Positions 26,958-37,000 of a stretch of DNA of 64,000 nucleotides are shown one piece after another. The position numbers and the translations under genes were made by a program. The first letter of the stretch is position 1. Every line of letters begins with the position of its first letter. The DNA comes from DASYLJ01 sp036009625 (GTDB taxonomy: Bacteria; Desulfobacterota; Binatia; DP-6). Under the pieces are notes generated by a model that was not told the origin of the DNA, searched no databases, and saw only the letters and a list, made by a program, of their open reading frames with translations. The stretch spans positions 1-64,000 of the forward strand of contig DASYLJ010000015.1 of assembly GCA_036009625.1 (NCBI GenBank), read 5' to 3'.

Positions 26958-27385
26958 GGCACGTTCACCACGCACGACGTCAGGTCGACGGTGCTCGTCA
27001 CCGGGATCGCCTCGTCCGAGACCGACGACACGGAGGTGAAGCTGCCGGCGCACGTCCCGCCCGTCATGGCGGGCAGCGGGATCGTGCACGCGATCTGGAA
27101 CGGATTCGTGGCTGGGATGAGCCCGTGTCCGGCGACGGCGAGGCGGACGAGAGCGCCGTCGGCCGTCGTGCACGCCGTTCCCGACAGGACCCAGCCCTGG
27201 ATCGACGAGAAGCCTGTGATGGCCCGGCACTTGTTCCGGCCGGGGACGGCGAACGACTTGGCGACGAAGTTCACCGAGCCGGCCAGACCGGGGAGCGTGA
27301 AGCAGACGTCGCGTGCCCACGCGTGCGTGCCGGTCGTGGCGAGGAGCATGACGACGAGGGCGAGCGGTCGGGAGATCCGAGACAT
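26954..27385 (-). CDS. Small secreted protein of unknown function
   Basis: The 143-aa product has a signal peptide (LALVVMLLATTGTHAWA, ending near residue 25) and a mature part with six Cys, for example DVCFTLPGL and TGGTCAGSFT, that looks like a small disulphide-bonded beta protein. I recognise no family. The ATG at 27385 is fixed by a strong Shine-Dalgarno at 27392-27398. It lies downstream of the RHS and putative immunity genes on the same strand but 170 bases away, so it may be transcribed on its own. Its stop lies within a palindrome shared with the converging GGDEF/HD-GYP gene. Confidence 0.75.
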   Translation of the reverse strand: MSRISRPLALVVMLLATTGTHAWARDVCFTLPGLAGSVNFVAKSFAVPGRNKCRAITGFSSIQGWVLSGTACTTADGALVRLAVAGHGLIPATNPFQIACTIPLPAMTGGTCAGSFTSVSSVSDEAIPVTSTVDLTSCVVNVP

Positions 27386-27391
27386 CGAAGG

Positions 27392-27398
27392 CCTCCTT
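27392..27398 (-). promoter_or_regulatory. Shine-Dalgarno for the 143-aa secreted protein
   Basis: AAGGAGG lies 6 bases before the ATG at 27385 and fixes the start inside a much longer open frame. Confidence 0.75.
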
Positions 27399-27555
27399 CC
27401 GAGATCACCAGTGGTTCGTGGACCGGCGCGATCGATTGCACGAATGGAGTGCGCCGCGCCAGCGGATCGCCGTCCGCTCTCTGCCAGGGCCTGCCCGACC
27501 GGAAGCGGCGGCCAGAGCGATGGCCGTGTCCGCCGGCGTACCCGTTCGATGGTCG

Positions 27556-27834
27556 CTAGGAGCCCTCGAGCATTCTCTTGATGACGACGAGTAGCAGGAG
27601 GCTCCCAGCGATGATCGAGCTGATGCCAACGACTCGCAGGGACCGAAGATACGCCGGGGTCTTGATCCACTCGATGTCGGGATTGAGCCTCGCCCTCCAC
27701 GTACCCGGAGCGTTGTGCCGCAATACCAGCTCCTGCACTTGCGTAGGCCATGCCAGCGTGACGACGCCGACCGCCAGGAAACCGGCCGCGATCAGCACCA
27801 CGCACCACAACGGAGCCAGGGATCTGTCGTGCAC
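27556..27834 (-). CDS. Two-helix membrane protein, probable immunity protein of the RHS toxin
   Basis: The 92-aa product has two membrane helices: APLWCVVLIAAGFLAVGVV (residues 7-25) and VVGISSIIAGSLLLLVVI (68-85), with a polar, Trp-containing loop between them. Its GTG start lies 3 bases after the RHS stop codon, so it is translated right after the toxin-like tip. The gene appears poorer in GC than the RHS core, as does the tip. In polymorphic RHS systems the gene directly after the toxin is normally the immunity gene, and membrane-acting toxins often have membrane immunity proteins. The role is inferred from position and topology; I do not recognise its family. Confidence 0.72.
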   Translation of the reverse strand: MHDRSLAPLWCVVLIAAGFLAVGVVTLAWPTQVQELVLRHNAPGTWRARLNPDIEWIKTPAYLRSLRVVGISSIIAGSLLLLVVIKRMLEGS

Positions 27835-27837
27835 CGC

Positions 27838-30800
27838 CTACCAACCTATCCCAGTGTCGTAGACGTCCCAAGAGTACGTCCCACCGACACCGAATTGAGT
27901 ACCGGAAAAGTAGCCAGCACTGGGAGACCACATGTCTGTACTGGGCGAGTAGGTCCCTGATACCCCCATATTGTAGAGTCTCGGACCGCCAATCGATCCG
28001 CTGACTGCCCACGCCGTAAGAAACCCGTTCAACTGCTCAGGAGTCGGGGTCGAGCCTTGCCACAGCCAGCCGCCCTGCAAGCTAACCGATGCGCCAGCGG
28101 AGGCCTTTCCGAGGCTTAGGCCACCGCCACCGTACAGGTGGCCGTATCGGTCAATGGAGACCGTCAACGTCCCTCCCAGAGCCCCCCATATCGCAAAATT
28201 CACGGCGAATGTGGCGTAGTCCACCAACCGTGGGAAGTCGAAGCTCGTATCCGGATTCGGCGAGTACGCTCCCTCGGGGGAGTACGGCGGCTCCGCAAAC
28301 TCGGAAGACTGCATTCCGATTTCGGTAGGGGTGAAATCGAAGCCCCCCCCACCGTCGCTCATCGAGCAGATCTCCGGATTGCACCCCTCGTTGTAGGACA
28401 TGTCCTCGCTCGACAGACCGGTCGGATCACGGCCGTTGAGCGGGTTGCCCCCGAGGTAGCTGTACGGGCTGAAGTACTGGCGTAGCGGGTCGTGCGAGAC
28501 GAAGCGCGCCAGCGAGGCCGAGTAGTGGCGCGCTCCTGCGTACAGCAACGTGCTGCCGTCGTCGGGGCGGTAGCCCGTGAACCCGAAGGCGGCGACCGAG
28601 ACGCCCACGACGTTGCCGACGGCATCGTAGGATGCCGCGCGCTGGCCGAACGGTCGCGTGACCACGTACTCGACCACCAGGCCGCTCACACCGGTGATGA
28701 TCTGCGGCGTGCCGAGATGATCGAGATGGTAGAAGAGCGTCCCCGGCGGCGGGGCGGCGCCGGTGTCGGGCGGATCGCACTGCGCCAACACGGTGGGCGT
28801 CGACAGGCTGCCGAGGAACAACGCGCCCGTGGCGATGGCCGCCGTCACCGCCCGCCGCCGCCGGCTACGCGGTACCACGAAGAACGCGACGCCAAGCAGG
28901 CCGAGCGTCGAGGTCCAGGCGACGCCGTGTGCGAGGAGCACCGCGTTCCGGAGATCGGCGGCGCTCGCATAGACGGCGCCGGTACCCGCAATCGGCGACG
29001 AGGCGATCAACGTCTTCCCGGCGCGAATGTGTCGCACGACGCGGGTCGCCTCGACGTCGAATCCGTCGAAGAAGTACTTCGTTCCGGCGGCCGTCTTCGC
29101 TGCGACCCGGCGCCCGCTGTAGTCGTAGACGTAGTCGGCGATCACGGTGCTCGGGGACTGCTCGACGCGGGTGAGGCGACCCTCCGCATCCCACGTGAGC
29201 ACGCGGCCGCCGGGCATGCCGGTCATGTTGCCCGCGCCGTCGTGCGTCACGGGTACGGCCGGGCCCCCCGCCGTGACGGAGGTCAGCTGATGGCGGCTCG
29301 AGAGATGCGCGAAGGTGGCATTCTCCTTCGAGGTGAGATTGCCGAACGCATCGTGGCCGAAGCCCGATTGGTAACCTCCCGCCCCGCACTGTGTGACGGC
29401 GCTCAAGCGCGAGAGATCGTCGTAGGTTGCCGTCAGCGCCAGCGAGTTGAAGCCGCGCGGACCGTGGATCTGGTCACGGATCAGCTGCACGTTCCCGTTC
29501 GCGTCATAGCGCTCGTACGCCAGATCCCGCAGCCGCGTCCCGCCGGCAGCGGGTTCGGTGACGAGCGCGCTCAGTCGGAAGTTCCCTCCGGGGCCGGCGT
29601 ACGTGGAGCGGTCCACGATCCGGTTGGCGTGCGTCAGCTCGAGCGGACGGCCGAACTCGTCGTGATGAACGTCGTGCACGAAGTCGCCGAAGTCGGAGCG
29701 GATGGCATGCAGCATTCCCTGCGCCGAGTACTCGTACCGAAGATGGTCGGTGGCAGTGCCGTGCGGCAGCGTCGTCGACTCCAGACGCCCGATCACGTCG
29801 TAGGCGTTCACCGTCGTGAAGTGTGGAGACGCGCCGTCGAAGCTGATCTGCTTCGTGCTCTCGAGCGGGTTGCCGCGGGCATCGTACTTCGCGAACACGG
29901 TCGAGCCGGAGGCATCGACGACGTTCGCCAGGCGACCCTTGCCGAACGTGAGGGCCGAATCCCAGGTGTAGACGGTGTCGGGCGCGAGCCGCTCACCCTC
30001 GAAGTCGGTATCGTCCTCGCCCTCGATCTGCGCCTTCCGCAGCAACCGATTGAATCCGTCGTACGCCATCTCGACGTGACGGTCGCCTCCGGGATCGTTC
30101 TCGAAGACGAGGTTGTCGTTCCCGTCGTATGCGTATCCCCAGGTTCCCGCGTCGGGATCGACGAACGTGGCCTTGCGCCCGAGGGCGTCGTAGGTCGTGG
30201 TGACCGTGGAGGAGGGTTGGCCGTTCTGCGTCACCGTCTTGATGCGACCGGCACCGTCGTAGATGCGGAATTCGGTGGCATAGGGTGTCGATTGCGCACC
30301 TTTGAAGATGCGTCGTACCGCCAAGCGGCCGTTGGCGTCCTTTTCATCCTCGGTGCACTTGCCGATGGTGGCGTCGACGCCGTGCACCGCATCGCACGTC
30401 CGCTGCGCGCGCGCCGCGCGGTACGAGGTGGTCTGAACGGTCCCGTCTGGCGCACGCCGACGAATGGGGCGCCCGAACTCGTCGTACTCGATCTCCGTCG
30501 CGCGTGCAGCGGTGGGTGCGGCGAGGTCCTGGACACCCGTCCCGGTGGCGGCTGCGGGATACTCCCATCCGACGAGCCCTCCGGCACGACGGCGAACCGC
30601 TTTGGTGATGACCGTCACTTCGTTGCCGGCCACCTCCTGGAGGGTCTGCGTCTGGAGCGCTCGGCCGAAGCCATCGAAGAATTCCCAGGTGGGAATGTCA
30701 CCGCTTCGGCGCGGCTCGAAGGTGAACGTGGCGCGACGGAATTGTCCGACGCTGAGATGATACTCATACCGTCGCGTCGGCTGTCCGCTGGTCTGCCCCG

Positions 30801-33800
30801 GCTCGATGACCTTCTGGAGCCTTCCGAAGGCATCGTACGTGTACGACGTCACCGCACCGGACACGTCGGTGACGTCGATGGGCTTGCCCCATCGCGCATC
30901 CCAGTGCGTGGTCGTGGTCAGGAACGTCGCGTCGGGCGCTGTTCGCTTGTCGTCCTGTACGCGCAGCCGAGCGCCGTCGTAGGTGAGGGTCCGGACGGTA
31001 TGCCGCGCATCTTCCTCGCGCGTCAGGTTGCCGATCGGGTCGAAGACACGAGTGATCGTCGGATTGCCCGATCCGACGCGCGTATTGGTCGTTTCGTTGC
31101 CGCCGGCATCGTACCCGAGCGTCCGGACCACGGGCGAGGTGGCGTCCACGATGGTCGTGCGGCTCGGGCGATCGCAGAACGCACCGGTGCAACGCCGGTG
31201 GGCATCGCAGGTGTAGTGTGGCTCGTCGTCGAATCGCGCCGTTTCCTCGACGCGCGCGTTTGCGTCCGATGTGTCCTCGACGAGCTTGCGGATCGTGCTG
31301 CCGCAGGCGTCGTACGCCAAGGTCGTCGTCGCGACACGGGACGTGCCGGCAACCCAATGCTCATCCGTGCCCGTACTGCTGATGTCGGTGCGTACGGTCT
31401 TCGTCAGCTCGACGACGAATCGCGCGCCGATGGCCGTCGGCGTCCAGGTGTTCGCGGTCACCTCCACGAGCGACGACCAATCGGCGGCGCGTCCGAAACG
31501 CGCCTTCACACTCGGCCGGCCACGCAGCGCATCCGATTGGTGATAGAGCGTGAGCTCGCCGGGCGTCGACGATCGCCCGGCCGCGAGCGAGAACGACGGA
31601 GCCGTCGACACGATCGCGAAGCCACGGAACTCGCGACGCACGGTATCGAAGTAGCCGCCATCGTACACGTATGCGATGTCGTCGGTGGGCTGACCGTTGC
31701 CAGGGTCGCGCGTCAGGCCCGCGAGGACCCACGTCGGGAAGGGGAGGTGCGGGCGGCCGTCGCCCACCGCGCCGTCGACGCTGCCGGTATCGAACGCCGT
31801 CGAGACTGCATAGCGGAAGGTGGTGGTGCCTCCGATCGCATTCTTCATCGAACGCAGGGCATCGCCTGGGTAGGGCACCGGATGCCCGACGTGAACCTGG
31901 GCTACCGTTCCCGACCCTCCGGGCAGCGCCACGACGTCGGGATAGCCATCGCCCGTCACGTCGAACGTGTCGACGAGCAGGGCGTTCGTCGTCGGATGCT
32001 TCTTGCGTAGCGGCGACGACGCCGCCCACGGAATCGCAGCGGCGAAGCCGAGCCCGGTGTTGAGCGAGACCTGCCAGGGATTGCCCTGCGCCGTCGCATC
32101 GACCAGGTCCGGAAGGCGGTCGCCGTTGATGTCGAGAAGGTCGTAGTCGTATGTCCGGCCACCGGAGTTCCACCGCCGGAGGAGCGCCTTCGCGGGAGCC
32201 GCCCATTCGTAGGGCGGCTGGGGTGCCACGCTCCCCTCGATGCCGGCAAAGCGTCGCCCGGTGCCGAGCCACACGTCCCAACGCCAATTGCCACCGACGT
32301 TTCCCTTCGCGACGACCTGGTCGACCAGGCCGTCACCGTTGACGTCGAACGTGTCGCCGATGGTGTTCCCGTCGTCGTCGAACCGCTTGAGCGTCCCGTA
32401 CCCCGCCATCGCTTCCGCGGGCCCGAGCCCACTCCCGCCGTTGCGGTGCACCTGCCACGACGTCGCGGTCTTGTCTGGACCCGAGATGACGAGCTCCGGC
32501 TTGCCATCGGCATCGAGGTCGAGCAGGTCCTCGGACACCGACGGCGGCTGGACCTCGCCACCGACGCCGTCGGGCCCGTGCCACCGATAGGAGTTGATCT
32601 GGATCTTGAGCGCACTCTCGTTGGTCGGGCCGAAACTCGGGTTCGGCGCCGTGCGCGTCAGCCAGATGACGGGCGCTCCGAAGCCCGTTCCGGTGTTCGG
32701 GTGGACACGGACGTCCCAGATGCTGGTACTCGGACGCTTCACGACGTCGACGTAGTCAGGCCGGCCGTCACCGTTCATGTCGGAGAGCACGACCCGGGTC
32801 TCCGACCACGCGAACGAGAGGCCGACCGGACCGCCGCCAGCCTCGGAGAACGTCAACGGAACGTTACGTCGAAGGCACTTTTCCGGGGCGTCCCACGCGA
32901 TCGGTTGGCTCGCGAACAATTGCGCCGCCGTCGGCCCCTGGTTCAGGTAGACGTTCCACTTCCGGTTCGAGGGATCGTTCCATCCGCCGGTCAGCACGAG
33001 GTCGGGCCGGCCGTCGCCGTTCATGTCGACGAAGTCCCGGTTGTTGCAGTCGTCCGAGTCACGGAAGCGGTCGACCCCGAGCTCGACGCCTCTGGGCGCC
33101 GCGAACGTCGGCTCGCCGGCGGCGGCGGGATGCGACGCGTACGCGAACGTCGTCGTGGCGTCACCGCCACCGTCGATGGTGAGGAGCGCGTTGTCACTCC
33201 CACGCTGTCGGACCGACGTGAGTTGCGGAGCGCGGTTGTTCACACTCGACGACCAGGTGACCTCGTAGGTACGGATCGGCGTGGTTCCGGTCGTGAGGAC
33301 GATCTTCCACAGCTTGAGCGCCACCACTTGATAGAAACCGGCGGCGTGCGACATGCGCATTCCCTCGGCGTCACGCAGTGTCCACTCGAGATGGACGCGG
33401 TACGCATGCGGGATACCGCTCGCATTGCCTCCATAGGAGATGTCGGTCGGATAGGCGAACCACGTCGATGTCGCGAGGTACTGGATGTCGATCGTGTTGC
33501 CGTTCGCATCCGTGACCTGCGTCGCGTGCCATGAGTACGTCTGCCCGAAGAGGCTCGCGTCCGGGCCGACGCGAGACCCGGCCACGGTGCCGAAGACGTA
33601 CTTCCGTCCGTTGGGTAGGCGGACGGTCCACGTATTCGCCACGGGATCGGCCGTGATCTTGGCGTGCATGTCGTCGAGGCGAGCGCCGTACTCGCCACCG
33701 CCGAGCGGCGTCAGCTCGACCGCGCCTCCCGTGGGTAGCGTGAGGACGAACGCATCCGAGTCCTGGTACCTGGGAGGCCCGAGACGGGTACTTCGCTGGA

Positions 33801-34098
33801 TGACGCCGAGCGGAAGGTCCCAGCTCGGCCCGGCGACCGCTGCCGCATTCCGGAACGAGTAGACGAGCCCCAGGTCGGGCGCGAAGCCATTGCGACCGGG
33901 CGGCACTTCGATCGGGACACGCGCACTGACCGAACCAACGTAGTCGCGGCTCTCGGCCGAGAGCGCGAGGCCTTCGATCGGCAGCGCGCTGTCACCCGTC
34001 GTCGCCCCGAGCGGCCCTTCCTCGATCGCGAGAACGAAACCTGGCGGCGCGCAGAGCACGGCCGCGACGATCGCCAACAGGAGCCGCTTCAATCCCAT
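27838..34098 (-). CDS. SpvB/RHS-repeat secreted polymorphic toxin
   Basis: The 2086-aa protein has a signal peptide (residues 1-24), then a SpvB-like N-terminal domain to about 330, with six FG-GAP/VCBS-type repeats at about 350-715 (such as DMNGDGRPDLV and DTFDVTGDGYPDVV). RHS/YD repeats follow from about 930 to 1670 (such as YDGARLRVQDDK and YVYDYSGRRVAAKT). Two hydrophobic stretches lie near 1730-1765. The RHS core ends with RFVSHDPLRQYFSPYSYL and the closing DPTGL near residue 1895; a 191-residue tip follows. RHS cores form shells that hold a C-terminal toxin. The ATG at 34098 lies within the end of the preceding gene and has no clear ribosome site, so coupling is likely. Whether it is a toxin or a teneurin-like surface protein is inference. 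Confidence 0.85.
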   Translation of the reverse strand: MGLKRLLLAIVAAVLCAPPGFVLAIEEGPLGATTGDSALPIEGLALSAESRDYVGSVSARVPIEVPPGRNGFAPDLGLVYSFRNAAAVAGPSWDLPLGVIQRSTRLGPPRYQDSDAFVLTLPTGGAVELTPLGGGEYGARLDDMHAKITADPVANTWTVRLPNGRKYVFGTVAGSRVGPDASLFGQTYSWHATQVTDANGNTIDIQYLATSTWFAYPTDISYGGNASGIPHAYRVHLEWTLRDAEGMRMSHAAGFYQVVALKLWKIVLTTGTTPIRTYEVTWSSSVNNRAPQLTSVRQRGSDNALLTIDGGGDATTTFAYASHPAAAGEPTFAAPRGVELGVDRFRDSDDCNNRDFVDMNGDGRPDLVLTGGWNDPSNRKWNVYLNQGPTAAQLFASQPIAWDAPEKCLRRNVPLTFSEAGGGPVGLSFAWSETRVVLSDMNGDGRPDYVDVVKRPSTSIWDVRVHPNTGTGFGAPVIWLTRTAPNPSFGPTNESALKIQINSYRWHGPDGVGGEVQPPSVSEDLLDLDADGKPELVISGPDKTATSWQVHRNGGSGLGPAEAMAGYGTLKRFDDDGNTIGDTFDVNGDGLVDQVVAKGNVGGNWRWDVWLGTGRRFAGIEGSVAPQPPYEWAAPAKALLRRWNSGGRTYDYDLLDINGDRLPDLVDATAQGNPWQVSLNTGLGFAAAIPWAASSPLRKKHPTTNALLVDTFDVTGDGYPDVVALPGGSGTVAQVHVGHPVPYPGDALRSMKNAIGGTTTFRYAVSTAFDTGSVDGAVGDGRPHLPFPTWVLAGLTRDPGNGQPTDDIAYVYDGGYFDTVRREFRGFAIVSTAPSFSLAAGRSSTPGELTLYHQSDALRGRPSVKARFGRAADWSSLVEVTANTWTPTAIGARFVVELTKTVRTDISSTGTDEHWVAGTSRVATTTLAYDACGSTIRKLVEDTSDANARVEETARFDDEPHYTCDAHRRCTGAFCDRPSRTTIVDATSPVVRTLGYDAGGNETTNTRVGSGNPTITRVFDPIGNLTREEDARHTVRTLTYDGARLRVQDDKRTAPDATFLTTTTHWDARWGKPIDVTDVSGAVTSYTYDAFGRLQKVIEPGQTSGQPTRRYEYHLSVGQFRRATFTFEPRRSGDIPTWEFFDGFGRALQTQTLQEVAGNEVTVITKAVRRRAGGLVGWEYPAAATGTGVQDLAAPTAARATEIEYDEFGRPIRRRAPDGTVQTTSYRAARAQRTCDAVHGVDATIGKCTEDEKDANGRLAVRRIFKGAQSTPYATEFRIYDGAGRIKTVTQNGQPSSTVTTTYDALGRKATFVDPDAGTWGYAYDGNDNLVFENDPGGDRHVEMAYDGFNRLLRKAQIEGEDDTDFEGERLAPDTVYTWDSALTFGKGRLANVVDASGSTVFAKYDARGNPLESTKQISFDGASPHFTTVNAYDVIGRLESTTLPHGTATDHLRYEYSAQGMLHAIRSDFGDFVHDVHHDEFGRPLELTHANRIVDRSTYAGPGGNFRLSALVTEPAAGGTRLRDLAYERYDANGNVQLIRDQIHGPRGFNSLALTATYDDLSRLSAVTQCGAGGYQSGFGHDAFGNLTSKENATFAHLSSRHQLTSVTAGGPAVPVTHDGAGNMTGMPGGRVLTWDAEGRLTRVEQSPSTVIADYVYDYSGRRVAAKTAAGTKYFFDGFDVEATRVVRHIRAGKTLIASSPIAGTGAVYASAADLRNAVLLAHGVAWTSTLGLLGVAFFVVPRSRRRRAVTAAIATGALFLGSLSTPTVLAQCDPPDTGAAPPPGTLFYHLDHLGTPQIITGVSGLVVEYVVTRPFGQRAASYDAVGNVVGVSVAAFGFTGYRPDDGSTLLYAGARHYSASLARFVSHDPLRQYFSPYSYLGGNPLNGRDPTGLSSEDMSYNEGCNPEICSMSDGGGGFDFTPTEIGMQSSEFAEPPYSPEGAYSPNPDTSFDFPRLVDYATFAVNFAIWGALGGTLTVSIDRYGHLYGGGGLSLGKASAGASVSLQGGWLWQGSTPTPEQLNGFLTAWAVSGSIGGPRLYNMGVSGTYSPSTDMWSPSAGYFSGTQFGVGGTYSWDVYDTGIGW
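27841..28413 (-). other. Variable C-terminal tip domain of the RHS protein
   Basis: This 191-codon segment follows the conserved DPTGL end of the RHS core. It contains a polar Cys/Asp-rich lead, a hydrophobic stretch (DYATFAVNFAIWGALGGTLT) and a Gly/Ser-rich beta region (GGGLSLGKASAGASVSLQGG). I see no nuclease, deaminase or ADP-ribosyltransferase motif. The base composition is visibly less GC-rich than the core, as expected of an exchangeable tip. Confidence 0.65.
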
Positions 34099-37000
34099 GT
34101 CGGTTCGACTGCGACGCCGCTCGTCGCGTAGTTGGGTCCATAGGAGGCGGTCGAGGCTACCCCTGCGAGCACGCTCGGGAGCGACAGTGTCGCATCGCAG
34201 TTGTTGTTGCCGTTGGGCTTGAAGATCACCCGAAGCGTATCGTGCATGTCGGCATTGACCGTGTACGACAACGCCCCTGGGCCGTTGTTCGCCCCCTTGG
34301 GTATGAGTGCTTCGGACCGTACCGTGGCCCTGAGAGCACCGGCCCCGTTGTGATGCGTGATGAGGAGATTCACACCGTCGCCGTCGGGATTCGCGCCGCA
34401 GTTGTCGACGTCGGAGATCGAGTCCGTGATCGTGAGTGGGCCGGTGTGGGGCGCTTTGAAGAAGATGGCCACCGGCGTATTGCCGCCGGGACGCACCGTG
34501 CCACCTCCGATGAACCCGCCACCGCCCTCCCATCGGCTCTGAGAGGCGTTGAACGTCATGAGCGCCCATCCCGAGCCGTTCCAGTATCGGTACGAGAACT
34601 GATTGAACGGATTGATCGATGAGTTCGCCGCGAGCACGAACCGCTCCATGCTCGCAAGCCATTGCACGCTGTGGCCGATTTCAGCGCCCGACGCGGTCCG
34701 CACCGCCAGATCGAACGGCATCCGGGACGGCCCCGTCGGCGCCGTGTACGGCCATACGCAATGCCGATAGGCGACGAATCCTTCGGGGACGTTCACACCG
34801 GCTCCCACGGCGACGGGACCCGTCGTGCAGAAGGGTTCCGGGTCCGGTTGCCCCTCGACGGGCGGGTGGATGTTCCAGAATCCGTTCTGGACCTCTCGCA
34901 GGCAGGTCCCCGTGTCCCATCGCCGGTTGCCGCTGTTGGTGATGCGAATCTTGAAGGGGGTATGGAACCCTTCGCACGACGTCTGATCCGGGAGCGGGAG
35001 TGCGCCACCACTGGCCGCCGCGATCGTGGCCTCGTTGCGAACCACGACCTGCGACTGCAACGAGCCCGCGATCGGAGCTCCGTTGCGCAGCACCTGGAAG
35101 GTGAACGGATACGATCCGCTCGCATCGGGTGCGCAGAGGCTCACGCCCGGGAAGGTCACGGTTGCCCCCGGTGCGACGTCGGCCACGAGATCGACCTCGG
35201 CGGTGGTACGGATCGAGCCATCCAGGTCGAACAGTCGGTACCGCCCCTTGTAGGTCGCGGAGCCCGGCGTGTTCACCTTCGTCCAAGTGGTCGTGCCGGG
35301 AGGGGCATTCGTCATCGTGGCGGTGACGGTGGCGCACGGGTACGACGCCAATGAGCCGGCCACGTCGTGCAGCGGCGGCGACACACTGCCGCTCACGGCG
35401 AGATCACGACCGTCGATCGTCACCGACTCGAGCTCGGACGCCTCACCGAAGTACTGACTCGGATGGGACATCCACCAGTAGAACGGCACCGACCCCGACT
35501 GCCCATTGCCGCTGGGCAACGTGAGCGGTGCACGCGCCGGTATCGAGAACGTGACCTGCTCGCCCGGCAATACCTTCGCCACCGGCATGTTGATCGTGCT
35601 CGAGCCCCAGATCGTGGATCCGGCGGGAATGCTCGCGAGCTTCATCGGACCCTTTTGACCGACCACGCCGCTCACCGGAGTCGTCGACGTCCACGTGAAC
35701 GCGCTCGTGTTGTTCATCGTGACCGACGTGTTGTGGATGTTCGGGTTCGATCCGGATTCGCTGGTGTAGAACGGGTGCGGGAAGTTCGTGATCTTGCCGC
35801 CGAAATCCGCGTGCAGCCCGATGGCGTTCGCGAGGTTCAGTCGGCCGGCGACGAACGGATCCTCCTGGTGGTCGCTCGCGGTCGAGCCCAGGAGCTCGTC
35901 GAGCACGAATCGGCGGGTCTCGCTCGCAGGAAACCATGCCGGTCGGTGGCCGACGGACATCTCGAGATCGGGGTTGGCGGCGACCAGGACGGCCGCGCCG
36001 CCGGCGACGTGCGCCGCCGCGACGTCCGACCCCGTGAGCGTTTCGTAGTTGTTCGTCAGCAGTCCGGTGACCTTCTTCCAGGGTCCGCGCACGCCAAGAC
36101 CCGGCGCGAGGATCCACGGCGCTGGGCGCTCGGACACGGCGGGCCCGTCCATACAGAGGATCGTTCCGTGATTGCTGCTGGGATCGATCGCCGTCGAAGG
36201 CGCGCTCGACGTGTCGGCCGTCATGCCGACGGCGAGCGCCGCACGGTAGTTCGCCGGCGACGGAACCCCCACATTGCCCGCGTCGCCAACGGGGAAGACG
36301 GGCAAGATGCCGTAGGCGCGCAGGTTGGACACCATGACTCGAAACCCGTCGAGCTGGTTGCAGGCGTCGACATCGTTCGTCGGCTCCGGGTCGAGGATGC
36401 CGGGGAAGACGATGACATCGGCGGCGTTCATCGGGTGCGCACCCGTCGGCTCCGCCGGCCACTCCTCCTCGTCGGGGTTCATGAGGTACTGGGCGCACTT
36501 GGCGAGCTGACCCAGGTTCTGCTCGATCCGCGGTTGGCCGGTCAGCGGATCCCTGATGCGCGCCCGACAGGCGATCCAGTTCGCATCCGGAGCAACACCG
36601 ACGTCGTTGCGCCCTGCGGCGACGCCGACCATGAACGTACCGTGACCGTGATCGTCGTCGGGACTGGCGAACGGTGCCGCCAACGTGGTGTCCTTCCAGT
36701 ACGGCTCGCCGGTGTCGTCGCGCACCAGGGCTCCGACGCAGAACCCGCCGCCGCTCACGCAGGCCGCTTTCTTGCCGCTGCCACGACATGACTGCCCGTT
36801 CTGGCTTCCCTCCTTGCACAGCGGACTCAAGTCCTGATGGTCGACGTTCGCCCCAGTATCGATGACGCCGACGATTCCCCCACGGCCACGAAATCCTGCG
36901 GCCCACGCGCCGGCCGTACCGACGAGGGGGATGCTCCACGGCTCGGTAGCGTCGGGCGGCGTGCTGTCGACGGCCGCGACGAGCGGGGCGATCCGGAGGT

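Noticed and set aside
28492..32010. A 1172-codon plus-strand open frame antisense to the RHS gene
   Set aside because: It has no domain sense, and the RHS/YD repeats on the other strand are unmistakable.
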